Source of the DNA: Piezodorus guildinii
Taxonomy: Eukaryota > Arthropoda > Insecta > Hemiptera > Pentatomidae
Length of the DNA: 64,000 nt
Direction: 5' to 3'
NCBI GenBank assembly: GCA_023052935.1
Contig: CM041298.1
Location: 117,322,477-117,386,476, forward strand
The notes beneath the pieces are model-generated. The model was given only the letters and a program-made list of their open reading frames with translations. It searched no databases and had not been told where the DNA came from. This document shows, in pieces, positions 1 through 10,844 of the stretch. Positions within the stretch are counted from its first letter, which is position 1; each line of letters starts with the position of its first letter. Position numbers and translations under genes: made by a program.

Positions 1-75
1 GAAAATGAATTGTTAAAGCATTAATTAGGCTGAATTTCTATAGAAGCATGTGTTTTATTAAAAAATAGTATAAAT
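1..75 (+). repeat. R-family fragment at window edge
   Basis: The first ~75 bases match the inner 5' third of the R family (run around TTAATTA...ATTTCTATAGAAGCATGTG...TTATTAAAAAAT). It is cut off by the window start and stops before the next R copy. Positions 76-144 are AT-rich with nothing recognisable. Confidence 0.6.
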
Positions 76-820
76 AAAGCGTTATTTTAATATGGGCAGT
101 TGCTAGCAACATTTACTAAAATAAATTAGTGTAAAGATTGAAAATCTGGTGCAGGCAACACACGACTTTCACTTACCTCCGTTGTTAAAATCCATTACAG
201 AATTATCAAATACAGCCAGAGATAAAACTGATTGAAACTAATAAAGAATTAATTAAATTGAATTTATATAAAAACATGTATTTAAAAAAAAATCTATTAT
301 ATTATTATCTAAAATAATAATCAGTTAGTTTTATCGGCTTTACATCGCTCTCTATTAACTTTTAAAAGCTGGTGTATAAGATAATATTTTTTATAAAATC
401 TTTAGCTTTCCAACGGTATATAATACATATATTACATTACTATTCTTATGTTTAAAAATAAAAAATTGCTTTAAAACTTTTTTTTCAGTTTTATCCTTTG
501 GTTGTTAATTAAATTCGCTCGAATTTTTATAGAATCTACAAAATTAAATTTACTTCAGAGATAGAAGATTTTAAATATCGGAATTTAAGCCCTGTCGTAC
601 TATTTTAATTAGAATAAAACCTACATGATATTCAAGCCCATTAAATTTTACATCGATATAGCGAGTTTAATCAAAATCGTTAGAGACGTTTTTGTGAAAA
701 CCGTAAAAAAGTGCAAAATGCATAGTATAAAGTAGATCTTCCGGTCAGCTGATCTTGACGAAATAGATTCTGTAACATCTCGGACTTATAGTTGTCCTAA
801 ATATGAAATTTCAGTTTCAT

Positions 821-2637
821 GACTACAGGGAGGCCATAATTACTTCAGGGAGGCCAAGAGGGCAGTTAAAATGAAAAGAAAAGAAGCTATAAGTTTTTTT
901 TTGGGAGCAGAACTGCGAAATGATCGACCGTTGCATCCAGGGACAAAATGTAAAAGAAGTATGGAAGAGGCTAAAAGCGATCAAGACCCAGACCAACCAC
1001 AAGAATAGTCCTTGCCTTACATCAGACGAACACTGGAAGGACTACCTTTCCATTCTATTACAAGAAGACAGATCGGAATACAAGGTAGAAAAACAGGAAA
1101 ATGACCACTGCGAGTATGAATGTGAGGAGATCTCTGTGAATGAGGTGGAGGCAGCCTTGAGAAAGATGAAAAATGGAAAGTCACCAGGAGCCGGGGATCT
1201 ACCAAAAGAGTTGATAAAGGCAGGACCAAGAGAATTGAAGGAGATACTGCCTAAGATTTACACAGAGGGTATGAAAAAAGGAAAAGTTCCGGAGGATTGG
1301 TTAATGGGGGATATAATACCTATACACAAAAAAGGAAAAAGAAACATGTGCACCAATTGCAGAGGAATCACGGTAACATGTAGTAGAGGCAAGATTTATG
1401 GCCGAATTCTTAAGGAAAGACTAGAGGAAGAGGTCTCTGATCAGATAACGGAAGAGCAAGCAGGTTTTAGAAGTGGGAGATCATGTAGTGACCACATTTT
1501 TACCTTGACTCAGCTGGTGCAGAAGAGGATAGAATATGATCTTGAAACCCACTTAGCATTCATTGACCTTCGCAAAGCATACGATAGTGTTCCTTTAAAG
1601 AAACTGTGGGAGGCTTTGGATCTGGCTCAGATAAATAGAGGTCTCATTAAAGCTATAAAGAGTCTATATATAGGAGCTCGATCAAGAGTGAAAATAGGAA
1701 GAAAATATACTGAACCATTCCTGGTCACTAAATTTCTAAAGCAAGGATGTTGCCTCTCTCCAACACTTTTTAATATTTACGGGGAACAAACCCTAAGATT
1801 GTGGAAACAAAAGTGTCAAGGAATGGGTGTGGAGGTTGGTGATGATACACTTTTCAGCCTTCAGTTCGCAGACGATCAGGTTGTCCTAGCTTCAGAAGAA
1901 TGTGATCTTGAATATATGCTGAGGAAATTGAATGAAGCATACTCTGAGTGGGGTCTAGAGATCAGCAGAGAAAAAACGGAGTATATGCCATGCAACTCAA
2001 CAGTCTCAACCATCTGTGTGGAGGATTTGACGATCACACAGAGCAACGTCTTTAAATATCTTGGGGTAACAATAGATCAGTTCGGAACGATGACAAAAGA
2101 TATTGAAAATAAGATTGCAAATGGTAGAAGGATAGTAGGAATCTTGAATGGTGTTCTGTGGAGCAGACAGGTGTCGCTTCTTACGAAAAAAAAAAGATTT
2201 ACAATTCCTTCCTCCTAGGGACCAATTTAAATGGCGCTGAAACATGGACAGTGCTAAAATCGGCTGCAAGAAGATTGCAAGAAGGATATGGACTTTTGGA
2301 GTAGAGCCTGCGGCATATCCAGGCTGCAAAGAATCCCTAATGTGGAAATAAGAAAAAAAGTAGGGCTGAGCTGAACATCTTGAATGAGATATCAAAGAAG
2401 AGAATCATGTGGTATGGCCATGTCATGAGGATGGAAGGGACGCGGTGGCCACATAAAATGATAAAGTACTCCCCGCAGAAGAGGCGAAGACGAGGAAGAC
2501 CCCGCAGAACGTGGATAGAGAGTGTGAGGGAGGGGTGGCGGCCAGAGGAGGACTGCAGGGACAGGGAGCACTGGCGTTCTGAAGTACTAAGTTTCGGGAT
2601 GTGACGCAAGTTGCAGAACCCGAGGAAAAAAAAAAAA
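821..2637 (+). mobile_element. 5'-truncated RTE-type LINE with target-site duplication
   Basis: A non-LTR retrotransposon inserted into the R copy at 145-2852. It is flanked by the 7-bp direct repeat GTTTCAT (814-820 and 2638-2644) and ends in a short A-run (2626-2637). It lacks the endonuclease region, so it is 5' truncated. The truncated start encodes the usual linker (REAKRAVK-like, ~830-900) but in a different frame from the main ORF. A near-duplicate CAGGGAGGCCA motif occurs at 826 and 846. Confidence 0.9.
920..2604 (+). pseudogene. RTE-type reverse transcriptase, frameshifted
   Basis: Encodes most of a LINE reverse transcriptase: fingers (KSPGAGDLP, ~residue 93), IPIHKKG, NCRGITV, EEQAGFR, motif A (AFIDLRKAYDSV, ~residue 214), motif B-like LKQGCCLSPTLFNIY, the catalytic FADD (residues 316-319), and the thumb (KYLGVTID). 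The main frame runs 920-2218 and ends in a frameshift at an A-run near 2188. The usual RTE C-terminus (KKRIMWYGHVMRMEG..., then GRPRRTWIESV) is readable from 2380 to 2604 in another frame. The ORF begins at the first in-frame ATG after the truncation, so the true start is missing. Clade (RTE/BovB-like) is from motif style; a dead copy. Confidence 0.85.
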
Positions 2638-2666
2638 GTTTCATAGGACTCTTCGCCCGGGAGTTA

Positions 2667-2667
<1 letters not shown>

Positions 2668-2709
<42 letters not shown>
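2668..2709. repeat. (AC)n microsatellite
   Basis: About 21 AC units inside the R copy, just after GAGTTACC and before AGACC. Other R copies have short or long CA/TG runs at the same place. Confidence 0.95.
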
Positions 2710-2712
<3 letters not shown>

Positions 2713-2963
2713 CTTTTTTGCGGAACTTGGTCATTTGGATTCAGGAGACTCTAAAACGTGTATTTCCGTCTAAAACTGGAATTAGAAAATGTTCACGATC
2801 ACAATACTTTCCCTTACTATATATTTCATTTATAGGTAAGTGAAAGTAAAAACCAATATGATTATACACCCCAATAATTCTTGTTAAAAGATATTGATTA
2901 GACCCATTCATAAACTTAAAAAGAAGGAAAAGAAAAAAGTTATAAAAAAATCATCGTTTAATA

Positions 2964-3862
2964 TTGGGTTGATGCAAAATTAATGCAGGTTTTTAGTAGG
3001 TATTGTAAATACGCCATATCTTTACTTTAACCATATATATTTAATCAAAATAATTTCCATCTGAATCAATGCACTTTTGCCAACGTTCAACAAGCTTTCT
3101 TATTCCACCAGAAAAAAAATCCGAATCCCTGGACTCAATGAAATCACGAAAAGAATTTTCAATGTCGTCCTGGTTTTGAAAATTTTTCTCCCTCAAAAAG
3201 TTGTCCAGATGCCTGAAAAAGTGGAAGTCTGTAGGAGAGAGGTCAGGTGAATAAGGCGGATGTTGGAGAACTTCGTAGCCCAACTCGTGCAGTCGTCGAA
3301 GCGTTGGTTGTGCAACGTGTGGTCTGGCGTTATCGTGGAGCAGGATCGGCCCCTTCCGATTCATCAATGCTGGGCAAAGACGTTGCAATTTTTGAGTTCC
3401 GAGTTCCGCCGCCATTTCTCGTGTGGTTTTGGTTGGGTCTTCTTCCACTTTTGACCTCAGCTGGTCGTTGTCCAGAGCAAGATGACGGCCCCGACCTTCC
3501 TTGTCTTCGAGGTCGAAATCTCCTCTGCGAAACTTCTGGAACCAACGCTGCACCGTGCACTCATTAATAGCCCCCTGACCCCACACTTCATTAATATTAC
3601 GAGCCCTTTGCGCAGCGCTGCGCCCTAATTTAAATTCGTAAAAATAAATTTGACGAAAATCGCACTTTGACATTTTCGATTCAAGACCTTTGAACACACT
3701 GAACAAAACGATTTTACTAAACAAATTCATGGTGAAAGAGAGGGTATTAGATAAGGTTTGTTTTGGTATAATAATGATCAATGTTAGGATTAGCTTTGTT
3801 TACACAATTGGAATTAAGATTTTGCAATAGAGGAAACCTGCATTAATTTCGCATCAGCCCGA
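2964..3862 (-). mobile_element. Internally deleted mariner element
   Basis: A 899-bp Tc1/mariner element. The left end begins TTGGGTTGATGCAAAATTAA and is preceded by TA at 2962-2963. The right end, read inward on the minus strand, is TCGGGCTGATGCGAAATTAA. The inverted repeats match for ~27 bp with a few differences. The TA target on the right has decayed to TG. Autonomous mariners are ~1.3 kb, so roughly 0.4 kb is missing from the middle, which also shows in the protein. Confidence 0.9.
3041..3673 (-). pseudogene. Mariner transposase, in-frame internal deletion
   Basis: The protein from MSKCDFRQ (ATG at 3673) is 210 residues; mariner transposases are ~345. The N-terminal helix-turn-helix region is present (FKLGRSAAQRARNIN, CTVQRWFQKFRRGD). 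The C-terminal catalytic part is present: HDNARPH with the second Asp, then exactly 34 residues to the Asp in PTDFHFF (D34D spacing). The stretch between MAAELG and LQRLCPAL, holding the linker and the first catalytic Asp, is deleted. The frame stays open across the junction and runs to a normal C-terminus (KCIDSDGNYFD). It may still bind ends but cannot catalyse. An upstream in-frame ATG at 3781 adds 36 atypical residues and is unlikely. Confidence 0.9.
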
Positions 3863-4180
3863 TGATAAATAGAGGAAATTTTCCTCTCTAACCGTTGAGA
3901 AGCGGGTTATGGGTCATATGAGCTTTTTTGTTCCTCTTTAGCTCAAGTATCTGTTTCTTCAATATGGCTAGACTTTTATAAGAGACCATATATATATACA
4001 TACAAATTGATTTCTGTTATTTTTTATTTTTTTTTTTTTATGTTATACATTTCTTAGCGTTTTTAAAATAAAATATCTTTGTATAGAACGAATGAAATAC
4101 AGCGATTGAACCCGCCAATATCAGAGAAATAGTTTTAAAACCATCAAAGTTTAATAACAAAGAGATAAAATTCCATTTTT

Positions 4181-5025
4181 ACTTTCACTTACTATATATA
4201 GTAAGGAGGAAGTATTGCGATCGTGAAAATTTTCGAATTCTAGTTTTCAACGGAAATACAGTAGAAATACCCCTGAGTCCAAATAACCAAGTCCCGCAAA
4301 AAGGTCTGTGTGTGTGTGGTAACCCCGGCCGAAACGGTAAGCTCTATGAAACTGAAATATCATATTTAAGACAACTATACGCCCGAGACGTGACAAAACT
4401 TTTTTCATCAAAATGAGCCTACCAGAAGAGGCACTTTATACCATGCATTTTCTCGAAAACGGTTCCAACGATTTTAATTAAACTCGCTATATCAATGTAA
4501 AATCTAATAGGCTTTAATATCATGTTCTGACAGGTCTTAAATGCCGATATTTTAAATTTACTTCCCTAAAGTACCTTTAATTTTGTAGATTGAATAAAAA
4601 TAACTATATTATCTTGTTAACGCTGATGAAAAACACGTAAATATATAAATTGAATAAATTCGATACCCAACTAAAGGAGAAAACAGAAAAACTATTTTTT
4701 TAATTCAATTATTCGTTTTTCAATATAAGAGCAGTAATATACATGTATGATATACCGTTGGAAAGCTAAAGATTTTAGAAAAATATTATCTCACACCCAA
4801 GCTTTTAAAAGTTAATAGAGAGTGATGAAATGAACATAAAGCTAACTGTTTATTTTAGATAATAATATGATAGATTTTTTAATAAAACACATGTTTCTAT
4901 ATAAATTCAATATAATTAATTCCTTAATAGTTTCACTTATTTTTATCTCTAACTGTATTTGAAAATTCTTTTATTGATTTTAAAAATGGAGGTAAGTGAA
5001 AGTCGTGTGTTGCCCACACCAGATT
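4181..5025 (-). repeat. R-family element, complete
   Basis: Both ends present: ACTTTCACTTAC with palindrome CTTACTATATATAGTAAG at 4181-4205, and GGAGGTAAGTGAAAGTCGTG...CACCAGA at 4989-5024. T-tracts flank both sides. The microsatellite site is a short TG run near 4310. The cleanest uninterrupted copy in the first 10 kb. Confidence 0.8.
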
Positions 5026-5255
5026 TTTTAAAGTTCAAAATATATCAAACTTTGAATAATAAAAGCTCTTATTCATGAAGTGTTGGTTAATTATAGATGG
5101 GTATTTTTTTTTTGGCAATTGATGAAGTATAGAAATTAAAAAAATAAAGAAGTAATCTAGTAACGAAATTTATCTTTAATCATTTATGTATATACTTTTC
5201 CGGTACTTTCTGTCATTCATAACATACAATTGTGATATTTCAATTCTTTTTTTTT

Positions 5256-5367
5256 TTTCTTTACTATTGCTTTATTGAGAAATAATACAATCTACCACTA
5301 TCTAGGGCAATGAGTAAAAGAGCTAAAAGAAGTCATTCATTCCATATGTACAGAGTAAAACAAAAAA
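5256..5367 (-). mobile_element. 3' end fragment of jockey family B
   Basis: About 100 bp of a jockey-type LINE 3' end. On the minus strand it reads towards ...TTGTATTATTTCTCAATAAAG. The same tail is at 22454, 42470 and 42774. Its 5' side is interrupted by the jockey A copy at 5368. Confidence 0.8.
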
Positions 5368-5941
5368 AATTTATTTTATTTTAAATATTCTTATTGAAAT
5401 TTACAACTGTATATTGTAATACAACTAGTAAATATGCTGGTAAAGATAAAATACATGAAAAAACAGGAAGAGAGACTGCCCATTGGCAGTACTCTAGTAG
5501 TCAATCTAAACAAGAAGGTCTCGAGGCCATCTTCTTTTCAGACGCCTCGGAGGGTTATCAGGGATCGAAGAGGAAGCTACGGTAGAAACTAGTGGGTTAG
5601 AGTGGGAATGGAGTTTTGCATGGAAAGATTCATACCTGGTTCGGGCCAAAACAGTAACATAGGGAACATCAAGATCTTTGTGGATGAGCTTATTAGTGAC
5701 AAAGTAAGGAGCGTTGAGGATTCTACGAAGGATTTTGGATTGTAAGGATTGGATACGAGAGGAATTGGATGGTTTGGTGGAGCCCCATAGCTCAATTCCG
5801 TAAGTCCAGATAGGTATTATAATAGTCATGTAGATGAGTCTTTTGTAGTTAAGTGGAATATTAGAACGTTTGTCTAGTAAGTGTTGAAGTAGTCTAAAAC
5901 GTCGTGCAGTTTATTGTCGTTTCAGTCTTGTATGAGGGTAT
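5368..5941 (-). mobile_element. 5'-truncated jockey-type LINE (family A)
   Basis: Carries the C-terminal domain of a jockey-clade ORF2 (107 residues, 5829-5506): PIWTYGIELWGSTKP, QSLQSKILRRILNAPYF, KLIHKDLDVPY, NPPRRLKRRWPRDLL. The catalytic RT core is absent. The 3' end is A-rich (T-rich at the left). AACAAAAAA at 5359-5367 and 5942-5950 is a likely 9-bp target duplication within the A-rich part of the jockey B piece. The frame is intact to its normal end. Confidence 0.85.
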
Positions 5942-6200
5942 AACAAAAAATAAATAAATTTCTTTTCTTTTTTAATTTGTTTGGAAGTTTTCTTAATAGG
6001 AACATATAAAAAAGCACACACTGCCTTCCATTCCTCATCCAATCACTTTATTTCACAAGTCTTTTATCATTTTTTCATACTAGTCGACGTTTCGGGGCTG
6101 TTTCCCCATTTTCAAGACTGAAACAATTTATTCATACTTTCATTAGTGAATAAAATTACATTATTAAAACCCTAATTTTAACGATCGCAATACTTTCCCT
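5942..6200. other. Remnant with inverted-repeat end and degenerate hammerhead-like motif
   Basis: 5955-6003 resembles the terminal repeat of the element at 25395 (TTTCTTTTCTTTT..., GGAAGTTTT). At 6079-6117 the minus strand reads AGTC-TTGAAAA-T-GGGG-AAACA-GCCCC-GAAAC-GTC-GACT: two stems flanking a hammerhead-like core with conserved C3 and G8 changed. Such motifs belong to Penelope-like elements; no RT is nearby. Confidence 0.45.
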
Positions 6201-7130
6201 TACTATATATGATAAGTGGAAGTAAAAAATTCTTTAATTAATAGTTTGTTTTTTAGCATATTTTTATCATGCAAATGTTTTACATTGCAAGTTCTTTATT
6301 CAAACCGATTTTGCTCCTAAACGATAGGCCCTGGCGACAATATAAAGCAACAACATTTTTTAAATTAAATTTCTGATATGGAAACTTTTTGTAAATTTTC
6401 AATCCGAGCTAAAAAAAAATGAGCTAGCGGTGGTCGAAATGTTACATTTTTGAGGATGAAAAAACCCAAATAAAAAAGAATGGTAGTATCGCTTTATTTA
6501 TACCTTGGGTTTCAAAATAAACGTTTATTACCGTTACAATTCATCCGAAAAAAATTTCTTTATAAAAAAAATATCATTAAAATATACAGCTTCGGGATTT
6601 AAATAATCTTAAAAAAAATTGTTTCAAGTTTTAATAGGAGCTCCAGCATTATTAAAATTACAATTAAAAAAATAACTTGTTATAACTTAAACTTCTTCCT
6701 CAGAGTTTTTCAACAGTTAAAACCTTCTTTCCTTAGAAATGTTTTGTTGTAATTTTCAATGGAATCCATTATAAATTTTCTAAAAATGAATTTTTATAAT
6801 TGGAAAACATTATATTAGCAAAAGACATCTGTAAACACCCTCCTTTACTAATGAGGAATTCCTAGTACTGATCATCTGCAACGATGCCTCATTGCGATTA
6901 TTAGGTATAGGATTATTAATTGAAGCCCACTGGGCAGCTGCTTATATTCTCATTAATATTGTTGAACATCCCAGGGAATATTTACATTCTAAACCTAATT
7001 TAATTATGTAAATATATACTGTTGAAACGAATAATTAATGAAACGATAACGAACAAAGAGATTATAGCATCCCAAACAGAAACATTTCTAATAAATAGAT
7101 GATTCCTTAATCTTATTTATAAGTTTTTTT
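6200..7130. other. Unassigned AT-rich sequence
   Basis: No ORF of note, no match to any repeat repeated elsewhere in the window, no tRNA and no terminal repeats. The short stretch AATACTTTCCCTTACTATATAT at its left edge (~6190) is an R end remnant. Confidence 0.4.
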
Positions 7131-7133
7131 ATT

Positions 7134-8094
7134 ACTTTCACTTACCTATATATGAAATATATAGTAAGGGAAAGTATTGCGATCGTGAAAATTTTCGAAT
7201 TCCAGTTTTCAACGGAAATACACGTTTTAGGGTCTCCTGAGTCCAAATATCCAAGTCCCGCAAAATGGTCTGTGTCTCCGTGTGTCTGTGTGTGGTAACT
7301 CTAGCGCAAAAACGAAAAGTCGTACGGAACTGAAATTTCATATTTAATACAGTTTTACATTTTCATACAAAACACAAAATCAGCATAACTGAACAGCCAC
7401 CTTATGCCATGCGTGCAAAATGCATTCTACGATATTGATTAAACCCGCTATGTCGATGTAAAATTGAACGGGCTTTAATATCATGTAAATTTCCTTCCGA
7501 TTGAAATAGTTTGACAGGGATTAAATGCCGATATTTAAAAATGTCTTCCTCTGAAATATCTTTAATTTTGTAGATTCGAAAACATTAACCATATCGTCTG
7601 ATTAGCATTGCTGAAAAACAGGTCAATATATAAGTTGAACGAATTCAATATCCAACTAAACGAGAAAACTGCGAAACTATTTTTTTTTTAAATGAGAACA
7701 GTGCATATCATGTATAATATACCTTTGGAATGCTATAGATCATAGAAAAAACATAATCTTATACATACTACTATAAAAGTTAACGATGAGTGATGAAAAG
7801 CCGACAAAACAAACTGATTGTAGTAGATAATAATCTATTAAATTATTTAGTAAGGTAATAGTAATACATGTTTCTATTAAAATCTAATTTAAATAATTCT
7901 TTAACAATTTATTTTCGTTTATAAATTTGTTTAAAAATTGTTGGATTGATATAAATAATGGAGGTTAGTGAAAGTTGTGTGTTGCGCGCAGCATTTATTT
8001 TTATCTCTAACTGTATTTGAAAATTCTTAAATCAATTTTAAGAACGGAGGAAAGTGAAAGACGTGTGTTTGTGTGAAAGACCTGCACCCGATTT
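7134..8094 (-). repeat. R-family element with doubled 5' terminus
   Basis: Starts ACTTTCACTTACC with the full hairpin. A first 5' terminus (GGAGGTTAGTGAAAGTTGTGTGTTGCGCGCA) occurs at ~7960-7993. A second one (GGAGGAAAGTGAAAGACGTG...ACCCGATTTT) ends at 8094, preceded by its own subterminal ~55 bp. So ~100 bp of terminal sequence is present twice in tandem. The region 7138-7341 reads as an open stretch on minus (RDLDIWTQETLKRVFPLKT), which recurs in other copies. Confidence 0.75.
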
Positions 8095-8164
8095 TCTTTT
8101 TAAAGTTTTGCTAGTGGGATAATTTAAGTAATACGGTATGATATTTAAATTGGTCAGTCTTTAA

Positions 8165-8853
8165 TAACATTACCCTTACGCCCGATATGTTACAGCGACT
8201 TTTTCACTAAAATCGGCTGACCGGGAGTCCTACTTTATCCTATGCATTTTGCACCTTTTTACGATAATCTCAAAAACAGCTCTAATGATTTTGATTAAAC
8301 TCGCTACATCTATGTAAAATTTAATGGGCTTTAATACGATGTAGATTTCATTCTGATTGAAATGGTCTGACAGGGCTTAAATGAAAATATTTTAAATTTT
8401 CTTTCTCTAAAGTACCTTTAATTTTGTATATTCTGTAAAAATAAGTATATTATCTTGTTAGCATTGATAATTGATAGTTGAGCGAATTTGATATACAACT
8501 AAAGGAGAAAACTAAAAACATATTTTTTTAATGCAATTTATTGTTTTTAAACATAAGAACAGTATGCATGTATAATATACCCTTGGAAAGCTAAATATTT
8601 TATAAAAAATATTATCTTATACACAAGCTGGTAAAAGTTAATAAAGAGTGATGAAAATCCCATGAAACTAATTGATTATTTTAGATAAAAATATAATAGA
8701 TTTTTTAATAAAATACATGTTTCTGTAGAAATTCAATTTAATTAATTCTTTAATAGTTTCACTCATTTTGTCCGTAACTGTATTTGAATATTCTTTAATC
8801 GATTTTAAAAACGGAGGTAAGTGAATGTCGTGTGTTGCCCGCACCAGATTTTT
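8165..8853 (-). repeat. R-family element, hairpin end missing
   Basis: Matches R from the TTACAGCGACTTTTTCACTA region to the normal 5' end (GGAGGTAAGTGAATGTCGTG...CACCAGATTTT). The ~250 bp next to the hairpin end is absent. Confidence 0.75.
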
Positions 8854-8864
8854 ACATAAACGAT

Positions 8865-8995
8865 TGAGACGTTGATTTCCAAAAGGTAATAAAGGACATT
8901 TTTCAAAATTGATTTTTTGACATATTTTTATTCTAATGGTTTATTTCAATCTAGACCCGTCATCAGATTTTATCTAAAAAACTGAAATAAGTAAG
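8865..8995 (+). mobile_element. MITE fragment (TGAGACGTTG family)
   Basis: TGAGACGTTGATTTCCAAAA and the next ~100 bp match the right arm of the intact MITE at 44773-45158 read on the minus strand (AAAGGACATTTTT..., TTTTGACATATTTTTATTCT). The other end is missing. Confidence 0.65.
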
Positions 8996-9577
8996 CATTT
9001 TTGAATAAGTACACCGAAAATTAAATACAACATATATGTACACATATATAGCGGATCATAAAGAATGCCATACGCCTCTAACTAGATTTTTTTTTTGGGA
9101 CAAACATAAAATAGGTGATTGTTAAAGGAACTAGTTCACACTCCATCAAGTTTTTTTTTTTTTTGTCATTCTCTAAATAATCATTTTCGGCTACATCAAT
9201 ATTTTAGTCCTATTACTAATAATTCTTTCTATTGTGTCACCTAATAATACTTATACAATAACGTAATAATTTCATTTATTTTAGACTTTATAATATCTAA
9301 TCAGAACCTTTTTCATTATTCCTAATCCTCTAGCACAGTCCCTATATAGAACCACCAATCCTAAGAATTATGGACCTAAAATATATTAAAAAAATTATTT
9401 AAACAAAATTTTTTATACCTATACATGGATAGTTTTTTTAAATTAAAAAAAAAATTTAACTAGTAACAATTGAAAATGTGTGTGCATAGTCTTATACAAA
9501 AGACACCCCAAACCATCATATATTTATAATTTCTTAAAGTTTCGAAAAATCATATTACTTCTTGTCTAAGTATTTTT
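8996..9577. other. Mostly unassigned; small jockey B fragment at 9311-9370
   Basis: 9311-9370 can be read as a jockey C-terminal piece (NPLAQSL, as in the B copies). The rest is AT-rich with homopolymer runs and no recognisable gene or repeat. Confidence 0.4.
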
Positions 9578-9712
9578 ACTTTCACTTACTATACATAGTA
9601 TGGAAAAGTAATGCGATCTTGAAAATTTTCGAATTATATATTTCCAGTTTTAAACGGAAATACACGGTTTAGGGTCTTCTGAGTCCAAATAACCAAGTCC
9701 CGCAAAAAGGTC
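9578..9712 (-). repeat. R-family fragment (hairpin end)
   Basis: ACTTTCACTTACTATACATAGTATGG through the AAACGGAAATACACG and CCAAGTCCCGCAAAAAGGTC blocks, then an abrupt change to a T-run at the microsatellite position. The remaining ~700 bp are absent. Confidence 0.75.
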
Positions 9713-10106
9713 AGATTTTTTTTTTTATTTCATGACACTGTCAAGCTTAACACCCTTTACTGAAACAAAACCAAAAATGTCTTAAAAAGTTACGAATCAG
9801 TTAGAACTATCATTAAAAATAGATATTATTGATAAAATCGTATAGGAGTAATTAGATAGGTTTTGTTTAAACTAAAGGAAATGTTCATATATAAGGTGGC
9901 TTAAGCCAAAATAAACGTTGAAGTATCAGGTGACTTGTAAGGAAAAGTAGGTTAAAAGGTTGCGTAAAAGGGAGGAGAATAGGTTTCTTTTAGGTGTAAT
10001 AAGATAAGTTTCAACGGCCTGGGGCTATTCTCTAAAAACAGGGTGCCTCTTTGTAGTAGATTGAACTCACAGTAAATATATATATATATGTGTATATATG
10101 TATATA

Positions 10107-10157
<51 letters not shown>

Positions 10158-10204
10158 CATGTACTATTTGACCCGGAAAACGTTCTGCTATATGAAGTAT
10201 TTCT
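9713..10204. other. Unassigned segment ending in TA/TG microsatellite (10075-10156)
   Basis: About 360 bp of unmatched sequence followed by a compound (TA)n(TG)n microsatellite. No ORF or repeat seen apart from the microsatellite. Confidence 0.6.
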
Positions 10205-10766
10205 AGAGAATGTAAAGGTTATTAAATAAAAAATATGTTTGCACTTTTCTCCTTTAGTTGTTTATTAAATTCGCTAAACTTGCATATTTAGCCATTATTT
10301 ATAAATGCTAATCAGATGATGTGCCTATTTTTTTTTTTAAATCTACAAAATCAAAGGTACTTTAGAGGAAGAAAATTTAAAATATCGGCATTTAAGCCCT
10401 GTCAGACTATTTCAATCAGAATTAAATCCACATCATATTAAAGCCCATCAAATTTTACATCGATATATAGAGTTTAATCAAAATCAGTTATAGCCGTTTT
10501 TGAGAAAATCGTAAGAAAGTCCAAAATGCATTATATAGTAGGCTCTTTTGGTTAGCCGATTTTGCTATTACGTTTCGGAGGTATAATTGTCTTAAATATG
10601 CGATTTCAGTTTCGTACGACTTACCGTTTTTGCGCTAGACTTACCCCAAAAGCACACAGAGACCTTTTTTCGGGAATTGGTTATTTAGACTCAAATTAAA
10701 AATTTTCACGACGGCAATACTTTCCCTTATTATATATTTCATACATAGGTAAGTTAAAGTAAAAAT
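10205..10766 (+). repeat. R-family element, 5' part missing
   Basis: Matches R from the TTCTCCTTTAGTTG region through TTTAAGCCCTGTCAGACTATTTCAATCAGA-type blocks to the hairpin end (TTTCATACATAGGTAAGTTAAAGTAAAAA at 10738-10766). Confidence 0.75.
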
Positions 10767-10844
10767 AAATAACGTATTGTGAAGGTGTGGGGGTGGGATG
10801 AATAACAGAAACAGAAATGGAGTATGGAGCATTAGATTTATTCG

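Larger units (their letters stand above)
145..2852 (+). repeat. R-family element (putative non-autonomous Helentron), split by a LINE
   Basis: Reference copy for the family. It starts TCTGGTGCAGGCAACACACG, then the subterminal repeat ACTTTCACTTACCT. It ends with ATAGGTAAGTGAAAGT, the inverted form of the same repeat. The last ~45 bases fold as a hairpin (CTTTCCCTTAC...GTAAGTGAAAG). An AC microsatellite lies at 2668-2709. Bases 821-2637 are a LINE insertion; without it and one target copy the element is ~0.88 kb and matches other copies throughout. No protein-coding capacity is evident. Inverted subterminal repeats plus a 3' hairpin fit HINE/DINE-1 type Helentrons; a TIR-type MITE is the main alternative. 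Confidence 0.75.

Noticed and set aside
8930..8960. Hammerhead-like text CTGATGACGGGTC...GAAA on minus
   Set aside because: It lies inside the MITE fragment, is absent from the other MITE copies in this form, and has no stem II.
10079..10156. Regulatory TA/TG element
   Set aside because: A plain compound microsatellite; nothing ties it to a gene.
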